Source: CAITSH01 sp964385505
GTDB taxonomy: Bacteria > Pseudomonadota > Gammaproteobacteria > Burkholderiales > SG8-39
Assembly (NCBI GenBank): GCA_964385505.1
Contig: CAYLPI010000025.1
Coordinates: 1-32,834 of the forward strand
DNA: 32,834 nt
Direction: 5' to 3'
Shown piece by piece: positions 7,775-14,579 of the stretch. The stretch's first letter is position 1. Each line of letters opens with the position of its first letter. Under the pieces are notes generated by a model. The model was not told the origin of the DNA, did not search any database, and saw only the letters and a program-made list of their open reading frames with translations. The position numbers and the translations under genes are program-made.

Positions 7775-7847
7775 GGTTTTCTCCGGAAAATGAATAAAAA
7801 AATCGGGTGCTTGTCTGTCATGGTGCGAACACCACTTAAAAGCTGTT

Positions 7848-7954
7848 CACCACAGACGGCACAGAGAACGCAAAGAACACAAAGAACACAGACCAGGTCC
7901 CGCCCCCCGGGGGGCTTCAAGTATTTCTCTGTGTTCTTTGTGCGCTCTGTGGTG
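7848..7954. repeat. Long inverted repeat, family B, copy 1
   Basis: CACCACAGACGGCACAGAGA followed by repeated AAAGAACACA units forms the left arm. CTGTGTTCTTTGTGCGCTCT plus GTGGTG forms the right arm. CCCCCCGGGGGG sits near the centre. It belongs to the CACCACAGAGGCACAGAGAACACAGAG-type extragenic repeats found across bacteria. It lies in the 220-bp gap between LivF and the Bug receptor gene and could form a long mRNA hairpin. Confidence 0.8.
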
Positions 7955-7994
7955 CAAGTTTTCGATGTTCTCAGGCAGCATCAACGCACGACGC

Positions 7995-8702
7995 TCATTT
8001 CACGCCGAGAAATTTGTGCATGGTGGCATGGTCGTCGCGCAGCACATCGGCGGCGCCGTGCCAGACAATCCTGCCGGTCTCGAGTATGTACACTTCGTCG
8101 GCCACGGCGAGGGCGCTGTAGAGGTTCTGCTCGACCAGCAGGATGGCGAGGCCGGTCTTCTTGAGCTCGGTGATGATGCTCTCGAGGTGCTGCACCATTA
8201 CCGGGGCGAGGCCTTCAGAGGGCTCGTCCATCAACAGCAGCGTCGGGTTGAGCATCATCGCGCGTCCGACCGCAAGCATCTGGCGCTCGCCGCCAGAGAG
8301 CTGGTTGCCGCGGTGGTTGCGCCGTTCGCCGAGGCGCGGAAACATGTCGAATATGCGTTGCACCGTCCAGGCGCCGCCGTCGGCGCCGCGTGATTCGACC
8401 ATGGTCAGGTGCTCGGTCACGCTGAGCGATGGAAACAGGCGCCGCCCCTGCGGCACCAGGCCGATGCGCTGCTGGGCAATGGCGTGAGGCGTCAGGCCGC
8501 GTAATTCGCGGCCGAGGTATTTGACGCTGCCCGAGACAACCTGCGGCGCGGTGAAATTCATGATTGAGCGGATCAGCGTGGTCTTGCCCATGCCATTGCG
8601 GCCGAGCAGCGCGACGACGCTGCTGGCGGGCACATCCAGCGTAACGCCGTGCAGGATATGCGCGTCGCCGTAATTGCTGTGCAGGTCGCGGACTTCAAGC
8701 AT
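7995..8702 (-). CDS. livF: Branched-chain-amino-acid-type ABC transporter ATPase LivF
   Basis: The 235-residue protein is a single ABC ATPase of the LivF subfamily. Walker A is 'GRNGMGKTT' (34-42), the Q-loop region 'GLVPQGRRLFPSLSVTEHL', the signature 'LSGGERQ' (135-141) and Walker B 'LLLMDE' with 'PSEGLAP'. With LivG it powers uptake through LivH/LivM at the cytoplasmic face. The ATG at 8702 overlaps the end of livG by 8 bp, indicating coupling. The longer open frame upstream is an antisense-like extension inside livG and is rejected. Transporters of this class also import urea, short amides and aromatic acids, so 'amino acid' should not be taken literally here. Confidence 0.95.
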   Translation of the reverse strand: MLEVRDLHSNYGDAHILHGVTLDVPASSVVALLGRNGMGKTTLIRSIMNFTAPQVVSGSVKYLGRELRGLTPHAIAQQRIGLVPQGRRLFPSLSVTEHLTMVESRGADGGAWTVQRIFDMFPRLGERRNHRGNQLSGGERQMLAVGRAMMLNPTLLLMDEPSEGLAPVMVQHLESIITELKKTGLAILLVEQNLYSALAVADEVYILETGRIVWHGAADVLRDDHATMHKFLGVK

Positions 8703-9450
8703 GGTGCGGTTTCCCGAGATAGACCTCTTGCACTTTTTCGTTGCCGCGAATGGCGTCCGGAGTGTCCTCGACCAGCACCTGGCCGTGTTGCAGGCAGGTG
8801 ACGTAATCAACGAGGCCCAGGGCGAGGTCCATGTCGTGCTCGATCAGCACCAGCGTCAACGTGCGCGGCAGTGCACGGATGATCTCGGCCATGCGCACGC
8901 GCTCGGCCGCCGACAGGCCGGCCGCGGGTTCGTCGAGCAGCAGCAGCGTCGGTTTGCCGGCGAGGGCGAGCGCCAGTTCGAGTTGGCGTTGTTCGCCGTA
9001 GGAGAGGTCGCGTATCGGCACGCCGCGGCGTGCGCTCATGCCGCTTTCGGCGAGGGCCTCCTCGAGGGCGGCGTGTTCGGCGGCATTGAGTTCGCCCGAA
9101 CCAAACAGCGAAAACTTGCGCGGAGACAGGCCACGCACGGCAAGGCGCAGGTTGTCTTCCACCGACAGGGCGGCAAACAGATTGGTGATCTGGTAGGTGC
9201 GGCCGATGCCGAGGTGGGCCTTGGCATGGGGTTTGAGCCGCGTGACGTCATTGCCGCGAAACGCGACCCGGCCCGACGAGGGCCGGATGTCGCCGGCGAT
9301 GGCGTTAAAGAGCGTGGTCTTGCCGGCACCATTGGGGCCGATGATGGCGCGCCGTTCGCCCGCCTTCACCGATAGCGACACGCCGTCCACGGCGCGCAGC
9401 GCGCCGAAGGTGACGCTGACGTTATCTAGTTTGAGCAACGGGTCGGTCAT
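8695..9450 (-). CDS. livG: Branched-chain-amino-acid-type ABC transporter ATPase LivG
   Basis: This 251-residue ABC ATPase carries Walker A 'GPNGAGKTT' (38-46), the LivG-type 'GIGRTYQITNLF' Q-loop, signature 'LSYGEQ' (149-154) and Walker B 'LLLLDEPAAGLS'. It pairs with LivF. The start at 9450 (MTDPLLKLDNVSV) is chosen because the longer frame to 9537 reads into the family B repeat. No clear ribosome site precedes it. The 167-bp gap to the receptor gene is mostly repeat. Confidence 0.95.
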   Translation of the reverse strand: MTDPLLKLDNVSVTFGALRAVDGVSLSVKAGERRAIIGPNGAGKTTLFNAIAGDIRPSSGRVAFRGNDVTRLKPHAKAHLGIGRTYQITNLFAALSVEDNLRLAVRGLSPRKFSLFGSGELNAAEHAALEEALAESGMSARRGVPIRDLSYGEQRQLELALALAGKPTLLLLDEPAAGLSAAERVRMAEIIRALPRTLTLVLIEHDMDLALGLVDYVTCLQHGQVLVEDTPDAIRGNEKVQEVYLGKPHHA

Positions 9451-9485
9451 CGAGGTTTCGAAAAAGCTTGAACTGCAAAGAAAAG

Positions 9486-9585
9486 CTTGCACCACAGAGG
9501 GCACACAGAACACGGAGAAGGCAAATCCGGATTGCAAGACTTGCTGCTGGTTTCTCAGTGCGCTCTGTGTTCTCTGTGGTGCAAG
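9486..9585. repeat. Inverted repeat, family B, copy 2
   Basis: CTTGCACCACAGAG at 9486-9499 and CTCTGTGGTGCAAG at 9572-9585 are perfect 14-bp inverted ends. Inner GGGCACACAGAACACGGAGA and TTCTCAGTGCGCTCTGTGTT extend the pairing imperfectly. It is the same family as 7848-7954, here between livG and the receptor gene, so the two copies bracket livG-livF. Confidence 0.85.
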
Positions 9586-9617
9586 GGGGTCGGATTGGGT
9601 TTAGAGACCAAGCCGCA

Positions 9618-10886
9618 TCAGGATTTCTTGATGCCCTGGTAGGTGCGTGAATACGGCGGCTGCGCCATGTAAGTCTCCGGCGCGTACTTCCAGAACTGGC
9701 CGACGTTGGGATAGGAGGCGATGGGCACGTTCCACAGCTTGCCGTCCGGGCGCTTGACGGTCTTGCGTATGTACATGTCGTACACCGGGTTGCCGTAGGC
9801 GTCGAGCTCGACGGTTTTGCCCAGCGGCGAGCCGGTCAGCTTGACCGCGCGCACTTCGTTGAGGAAGTTGACCTTGTCCTCGACCTTGCCGTTGACGCGC
9901 TTGATCGCCTCGGCCAGCCACATCGCGCCCGAGTAGTGCGAAAAGCCGTAGATCGACGGCAGCTTGTTGTAGGCCTTGCTGTAGTCGGCGAGGAACTTGT
10001 TGTTGGCCGGGTCGTCGCGGCCTTCGCAGAAGTGTGCGCCGGAAATCAGGTTCTCGGCCTCGGGTCCGAGAGTGCGGATGACCGACTGGTCGGTGGCGTT
10101 CTGGCAATAGAGCACCTGGATCTTGTCCTTGAGCCCGAAGTTGGCGAACTGCTGGATAAAGCGCGACGCATCGGCGCCGGTCTCCATCACAAACACCACG
10201 TCGGGTTTGAGGTTCTGGATCTGCGCCAGGTAGGGGCTGAAGTCGGCGGTGTTCAGCGGGTTCCAGAACTGTTGCACGATCTGGCCGCCACCCTCGGTGA
10301 AGGTCTGGCAAAAGCCGCCGCACTGCTCGTGGCCGAAGGCGTAGTCCTGCGAAATCGTCACCGCCTTCTTGTAGCCCTGCTTGAGGCCGTAGTCGGCGAT
10401 CGGGCGTGGCGTCTGGCTGGCTGAGTAGCCGGCGATGCGCACGACGTTGTTGAGGCGTTTGCGCTGCGTCAGTTCGTCGGCGGCGATGACCGGGATGAAG
10501 TAGGGGATGCCATTGCCCTTGACGTACTCGGCCACGGCGAGGCCGGTGTTGGCAAGGATGTTGCCGACCAGCCAGTGGACGTTGCGCTGCTCCACCAGGC
10601 GGCGCGCCTTTTGCAGCGACACGTCGGGGTTGGCGCCGTCGTCCTCGACGATGACCTCGATGTCGCGACCGGCGACCTTCTTGCCGACCTGCTCCCAGTA
10701 CAGGTTAAAACCCTCGACCACTTCGCGACCGCCGGCGGCAACGACGCCGGTGAGCGGGGCCATCAGGCCGATGCGGATCGGGCCGGTCTGTGCCGAGGCG
10801 GTATGCACCCAGGGGCCGACCGAGGTGGCGGCACTGGTCGCAGCGGCGGCGCCAGTGGCTTGCAGGAACTTGCGGCGGTTCATCAT
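9618..10886 (-). CDS. Tat-exported LivK-type ABC substrate-binding protein
   Basis: This 422-residue protein is a type I periplasmic binding protein (LivJ/LivK class). Its 'IRIGLMAPLTG' first strand, 'DIEVIVEDDGANPDVSLQKARRL', 'YFIPVIAADEL' and 'DVVFVMETGADASRFIQQF' are typical. The N-terminus 'MMNRRKFLQATGAAAATSA' is a twin-arginine signal, so the receptor is exported folded, with cleavage probably after 'TASAQ'. The Tat route fits cofactor-like or fast-folding receptors and is common in this class in betaproteobacteria. The start at 10886 has GGAG 8 nt upstream. It is placed between livM and livG, so it is this ABC transporter's own receptor. Its ligand is unknown; amide or carboxylate compounds are plausible. 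Confidence 0.95.
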   Translation of the reverse strand: MMNRRKFLQATGAAAATSAATSVGPWVHTASAQTGPIRIGLMAPLTGVVAAGGREVVEGFNLYWEQVGKKVAGRDIEVIVEDDGANPDVSLQKARRLVEQRNVHWLVGNILANTGLAVAEYVKGNGIPYFIPVIAADELTQRKRLNNVVRIAGYSASQTPRPIADYGLKQGYKKAVTISQDYAFGHEQCGGFCQTFTEGGGQIVQQFWNPLNTADFSPYLAQIQNLKPDVVFVMETGADASRFIQQFANFGLKDKIQVLYCQNATDQSVIRTLGPEAENLISGAHFCEGRDDPANNKFLADYSKAYNKLPSIYGFSHYSGAMWLAEAIKRVNGKVEDKVNFLNEVRAVKLTGSPLGKTVELDAYGNPVYDMYIRKTVKRPDGKLWNVPIASYPNVGQFWKYAPETYMAQPPYSRTYQGIKKS

Positions 10887-10926
10887 GCTGTTCTCCAAGA
10901 GTGAAGGGTGAGTGAGCGGGAGCGTG

Positions 10927-11862
10927 TTACGGGTTTTGCCTGGAGCGGCGCCGCGCGAGCAACTGGCGCGCCTTGCCAACCAGGCCTTCAGGGGCAAAAA
11001 TCATCGTGATAATGAACATGAAACCGAGCACCATGGACCAGCGCTCGGTGTACAGGCTGACAAGGTTTTCGAGGGTGATGATGACGATGGAGCCGATAAG
11101 CGAGCCGAACAGCGTGCCGATGCCGCCGACGATGGCCATCAGCAGTCCGGCCACCGACTGCCTGAGTTCCACCGTGGAGGGGCTGACAAAACTGTTGTAG
11201 AACGCATACAAAATGCCCGCCATGCCGGCAAAAAAGCCCGATACGACAAAGCCGATAAAGACATGCAGCGGCACGTTGTAGCCGAGCGCCTTCATGCGTG
11301 TTTCGCTCTCGCGTATGCCCTTCAGCGTCAGGCCGAAGGGCGAGTTGACAAAGCGCCACATGGCGAGGGCCATCAGCGCGGTCACGACGAGGGTGAAGTA
11401 ATAGAGGTTGACATGGGTCGCCAGCCACTCGGGCTTGACCGTGCCGCGGATGCCGTTTTCGCCGCCGGTGACCGAGGTCCAGCGCAGCGACACGCCCCAG
11501 ACAATCATGCCCAGTGCCAGCGTCAGCAGCAGGAAGTACACGCCCGAAGTGCGGATGGCGAGGGCGGCGAAGACCATTGCGGTACCGGTGGCGGCGAGCA
11601 CGCCAAGGGCGATGCCCACCCACAGCGAACCGCCCGCGGTGGTGACGTAATAAATCAGCACATAGGTGGAGACGCCGAAAATTGCGCCGTGGCCCAGCGG
11701 CGTGCGTCCGGCGTAACCGGCAAGAATGTCGATGGACATCGCCAGCGTCGCGAAAATCAGCATTTGCGTGGCGAGGCTGGTCTGGTAGCCGGAAATGGCA
11801 AAAGGCAGCAGCGCCAGCGCGGCGAGCACCAATGCTGTCCAGACGTAGTGCTTGTTCAGCAT
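10927..11862 (-). CDS. livM: Branched-chain-amino-acid-type ABC transporter permease LivM
   Basis: The 311-residue protein has about eight to nine membrane segments and LivM markers: 'LAMSIDILAGYAGRTPLGHGAIFGVSTYV', 'IRTSGVYFLLLTLALGMIVWG', 'GIRESETRMKALGYN' (the cytoplasmic EAA-like loop that contacts the ATPase) and 'IVGGIGTLFGSLIG'. It forms the inner-membrane channel with LivH. The C-terminus 'LLARRRSRQNP' is basic and cytoplasmic. The start at 11862 has only a weak AGG upstream. A repeat-filled 124-bp gap separates it from livH. Confidence 0.95.
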   Translation of the reverse strand: MLNKHYVWTALVLAALALLPFAISGYQTSLATQMLIFATLAMSIDILAGYAGRTPLGHGAIFGVSTYVLIYYVTTAGGSLWVGIALGVLAATGTAMVFAALAIRTSGVYFLLLTLALGMIVWGVSLRWTSVTGGENGIRGTVKPEWLATHVNLYYFTLVVTALMALAMWRFVNSPFGLTLKGIRESETRMKALGYNVPLHVFIGFVVSGFFAGMAGILYAFYNSFVSPSTVELRQSVAGLLMAIVGGIGTLFGSLIGSIVIITLENLVSLYTERWSMVLGFMFIITMIFAPEGLVGKARQLLARRRSRQNP

Positions 11863-11881
11863 GAATGCCTACTGCCCGCGC

Positions 11882-11963
11882 TGTCATTCCGAGCGCAGCG
11901 AGGAATCTGCTTTTGCCTGTCCGCCGAAAAGCAGGTTCCCCGGCCCTTGGCCCCGGAATGACA
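11882..11963. repeat. Interspersed palindromic repeat, family A, copy 2
   Basis: TGTCATTCCGAGCGCAGCGA then GGAATCTGCTTTT forms the left part. AAAAGCAGGTTCC and CCCCGGAATGACA form the right part, so TGTCATTCC and GGAATGACA are exact inverted ends. It is the best-preserved copy of family A in the window and lies between livH and livM. Confidence 0.85.
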
Positions 11964-11986
11964 GGGCGGGTGGCGCAGTAGTGCGC

Positions 11987-12844
11987 TCATGTGGCCCGCC
12001 CGAACAAACCCAGCGGCCGGAAGGCCAGAAGCACAGCCATCGGTCCGAAAATGACAAAGTAGGAGAGCTCGGGAAACCAGACCTGGCCGAAGGTGTTGAG
12101 CATGGCCACGAGCAGCGCGCCGACTGCGGCGCCGGCGAGGCTGCCGCGCCCGCCGATGATGACCACGGCCAGGCTGAACACCAGGATTTCGGCGTCGGCG
12201 GTGGGGTAGAGCGAGAGGAAGGCGCCGCCCAGCGCGCCGCCTGTGCCGGCGAGGGCGGTACCCAGCATCAAGGTGTAAATGAAGACGCGGCGGATGTTGA
12301 CGCCCATGGCCTCGACCATTTCAGCGTCATCGACTCCGGCACGGATAAGTGCGCCGAGGCGTGTGCGGTTGAGCAGCAGCCACAGGCCGATGAAAATCGC
12401 CACGCCCACGGCCAGCACGAACAGCCGGTACTTGGGATACGTCACGCCGAGTAACTGTGCCGGGCCCTGCAGCCATTGCGGCACCGGCACGGTAAAGGTG
12501 TCGCCGCCCCAGATCACCAGCATGGCATCGTTGAGCACCAGCGCCACGCCCACGGTCAGCAGCACCTGGCGCAGGTCGTTGCCGCGCACAAAGCGCAACA
12601 GCAAGGTGTCGATCAGCAAGCCCGCCACCGCCACTGCCGCCGCGGCGCTGGCAATGCCGATGGCGAAACTGCCGGTTTTCATGGCAACGGTGAATGCGAT
12701 GTAGCCGCCCAGCAGGTAGAGCGCTCCATGCGCCAGGTTGACGATGCGCATCAGCCCGAAAATCAGGGTAAAGCCGCTGCCAACCACGAACAAAAGCGCG
12801 GCGAAGGTCGCGCCGTTGAGCAGGTTGAAGCCGAGCATCGACAT
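11987..12844 (-). CDS. livH: Branched-chain-amino-acid-type ABC transporter permease LivH
   Basis: This 285-residue membrane protein has about eight helices. It shows LivH markers: 'GSGFTLIFGLMRIVNLAHGALYLLGGYI', 'LRFVRGNDLRQVLLTVGVALVLNDAM', the EAA-like loop 'LIRAGVDDAEMVEAMGVNIRRVF' and 'VVIIGGRGSLAGAAVGALL'. It is the second half of the inner-membrane channel. The ATG at 12844 is used; AAGGA lies 7 nt upstream. It begins only 14 bp after the second PuuE-type gene, tying the transporter to the hydrolases in one transcript. Confidence 0.95.
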   Translation of the reverse strand: MSMLGFNLLNGATFAALLFVVGSGFTLIFGLMRIVNLAHGALYLLGGYIAFTVAMKTGSFAIGIASAAAAVAVAGLLIDTLLLRFVRGNDLRQVLLTVGVALVLNDAMLVIWGGDTFTVPVPQWLQGPAQLLGVTYPKYRLFVLAVGVAIFIGLWLLLNRTRLGALIRAGVDDAEMVEAMGVNIRRVFIYTLMLGTALAGTGGALGGAFLSLYPTADAEILVFSLAVVIIGGRGSLAGAAVGALLVAMLNTFGQVWFPELSYFVIFGPMAVLLAFRPLGLFGRAT

Positions 12845-12858
12845 CCGTCAGTCCTTGT

Positions 12859-13743
12859 TTATTTGGCTTGCGGCTTTTGTTTCATGTACCAGTCAAGGAT
12901 TTCCTCGCCGTTCCAGTGTACGACACCGGGGAAGCGGCTCATGTAATCGTACACGGCCTCGAGGTATTTGATGCGAAACGGCTGGCCGCTGACATAGGGG
13001 TGGATGGCAATGGCCATGATGCGCGGCCGCTCGGCGCCTTCCATGTAGAGCCGGTCAAAGGTATCGACGCACTTTTGTTGCCAGTAGGCGGCTTCGTGGT
13101 GTTGCACCAGCATGGCCGGGATGTCGTTGGTCTCGACTGAGTAAGGTAGGGTGATCAGCGGGCCTTTTTCTGTCTTGATCTCGGTCGGCTCATCGTCATA
13201 AACCCAGTCGCCGATGTATTTGACGCCGGCCGCGGCAAGGTATTCGGGGGTTTCCATGGTCTGCGTCAGGCCGGGTCCGAGCCAGCCGACCGGGCGCTTG
13301 CCGGTGAATTTTTCGATGGTGTCCATCGAGCGGTTGATCATGCCCGGCTGGTCTTCTTCTTTGTGGATCGGGCCCTGCTCCCAACTGTGCCCCATGAACT
13401 CCCAGCCCGAGTCCCTGCAGGCGCCGGCGACGCGCGGGTAATCGAGGCAGACACGGGCATTGATCGACAGCGTCGGGCGCATGCCAAGCTTTTCGTACAG
13501 CGCGTGAAAGCGCCAGAAGCCGACGCGCATGCCGTACTCGTGCCAGGACCAGTTGGGGACGTCGGGCAGCAGTATCGCGCCGGTGGGGGGCGGCAGGACC
13601 TGGCGCGCCATCGGTTTGGCGATGTCCCAGACTTCGAGGTTGACGATGGTCCAGACGATGATGCGGCCATCGCCGGGAAGCTTGAGCGGGGGGCGGTCAA
13701 CAATGGCGCTGAAGGGTACGCGCTCGCGCGGTTGCATGGTCAT
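12859..13743 (-). CDS. PuuE-type polysaccharide-deacetylase-fold hydrolase (copy 2)
   Basis: The 294-residue protein is a second PuuE-type NodB-fold enzyme. It has 'TIVNLEVWD' in place of the metal-binding TFDDG, 'EFMGHSWEQGPIH' in place of the His-rich motif 2, 'KRPVGWLGPGLTQTMETPEYL' and 'AIHPYVSGQPFR'. These features match allantoinase PuuE, reported as a metal-independent ring-opening amidohydrolase, better than true deacetylases. It and the 5799-6710 protein share the same skeleton but differ through most of the sequence, so they probably act on different intermediates or form a mixed oligomer. The start at 13743 has GGAG about 10 nt upstream. The gene lies between the cysteine hydrolase and livH. 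Confidence 0.85.
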   Translation of the reverse strand: MTMQPRERVPFSAIVDRPPLKLPGDGRIIVWTIVNLEVWDIAKPMARQVLPPPTGAILLPDVPNWSWHEYGMRVGFWRFHALYEKLGMRPTLSINARVCLDYPRVAGACRDSGWEFMGHSWEQGPIHKEEDQPGMINRSMDTIEKFTGKRPVGWLGPGLTQTMETPEYLAAAGVKYIGDWVYDDEPTEIKTEKGPLITLPYSVETNDIPAMLVQHHEAAYWQQKCVDTFDRLYMEGAERPRIMAIAIHPYVSGQPFRIKYLEAVYDYMSRFPGVVHWNGEEILDWYMKQKPQAK

Positions 13744-13789
13744 GATTCAGGGTCTCCGGGTATTTTTTAAAGTATGAGAGGGTTTGGTT

Positions 13790-14431
13790 TCAGGCGGCGC
13801 CAAGTTCCGGCAACGCCATGATGGCGGCGTTGTTCATGATAAAGCCGAATGCGGTGCCCATGCAAAGCAGCGCTGCGCTGTGCAGTTCGGGGGCGTCCAT
13901 GGTATCGACGCAGTCTTCGGCGACGATGACCGCGTAGTCTTTCGAGCAGGCCGCCACCACTGTCGAGAGCACGCAACTGTTGGTATTGACGCCGCTGACA
14001 ATGAGGGTGTTGATGCCGTGCGAGCGCAACACGAAGTCGAGGTCGGTGCCGACAAAGCAGTCGTAGCGCTTTTTGGTGTTGACCACCCAATCGCGCTTTT
14101 CGTCATACAGTTCGGGAATAATTGTGCAGCCCGGCATGCCGGCGATGTTGTGCGTCAGCACGTTCTTGCGCGGGTTGTCGGGGTTCTCGGCGCGCGTGCG
14201 CCAGAACGGGTTGACGCGGATTTCCTCGGCGTCGCGATAAGTTGTCACCAGGTGCACGATGGGAATCGCCTTGTCGCGGCACCAGCCGAACAATGCCTTG
14301 TTGGCGTCGATGACGCGCCGCGCCTGCTCCCCGCTTTGCACCGGCATGGTCGCCACCGACAAATCGAGGTGGCCGCGATGCAGGTCTATGGCCACCACTG
14401 CGGCCTTGATTTTGTCCACACCCAGATTCAT
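13790..14431 (-). CDS. Isochorismatase-like cysteine hydrolase
   Basis: This 213-residue enzyme has the isochorismatase/nicotinamidase fold with the amidohydrolase triad visible: D16 ('VVAIDLHRGHL'), K120 ('NTKKRYDCFVGTDLD') and C153 ('VSGVNTNSCVLST', with the preceding cis-peptide region). The 'KKRYDCF' and 'TNSCV' segments resemble RutB, N-carbamoylsarcosine amidase and biuret hydrolase rather than true isochorismatase, which lacks the Cys. It should release ammonia or carbamate from an amide, carbamoyl or ureido group in the cytoplasm. The start at 14431 follows GGGGA by about 7 nt. It sits second in the operon. The substrate is inferred only as C-N bonded. Confidence 0.92.
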   Translation of the reverse strand: MNLGVDKIKAAVVAIDLHRGHLDLSVATMPVQSGEQARRVIDANKALFGWCRDKAIPIVHLVTTYRDAEEIRVNPFWRTRAENPDNPRKNVLTHNIAGMPGCTIIPELYDEKRDWVVNTKKRYDCFVGTDLDFVLRSHGINTLIVSGVNTNSCVLSTVVAACSKDYAVIVAEDCVDTMDAPELHSAALLCMGTAFGFIMNNAAIMALPELGAA

Positions 14432-14462
14432 TCGTTTTCCCCGGACGCCAGGCTGCGCATTC

Positions 14463-14540
14463 TGTCATGCCGGGGTCTGGAGCCGAGGAACCTGCTTCCC
14501 GGTCCCGAACAGCAGATTCCTCGCTGCGCCCGGAATGACA
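14463..14540. repeat. Interspersed palindromic repeat, family A, copy 3
   Basis: TGTCATGCCGGGGTCTGGAG begins the element, and AGCAGATTCCTCGCTGCGCC plus CGGAATGACA ends it. Its right half, read in reverse, equals the left half of the copy at 11882. It occupies most of the 148-bp gap between the alpha/beta hydrolase gene and the cysteine hydrolase gene. Confidence 0.85.
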
Positions 14541-14579
14541 AGGTTTGCGACAGACGTATTTCGAAGTTAATGGTACCGC

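Noticed and set aside
7848..9585. Short repeated units (AAAGAACACA, CACAGAG) considered as a CRISPR array
   Set aside because: The units are not separated by unique equal-length spacers, there are no cas genes, and the elements are inverted repeats of a known intergenic type.
12859..13743. Reading the two NodB-fold proteins as cell-wall or chitin deacetylases
   Set aside because: They lack the TFDDG and H-x(3)-H metal-binding motifs and signal peptides, and carry PuuE-type loops instead.
13790..14431. True isochorismatase of siderophore synthesis
   Set aside because: It has the catalytic Cys (C153) and Lys (K120) of amidohydrolases, and no siderophore genes are nearby.
14259..14570. Plus-strand frame containing 'FLAAPGMTR'
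   Set aside because: This is the usual false protein produced by reading through a family A extragenic repeat.
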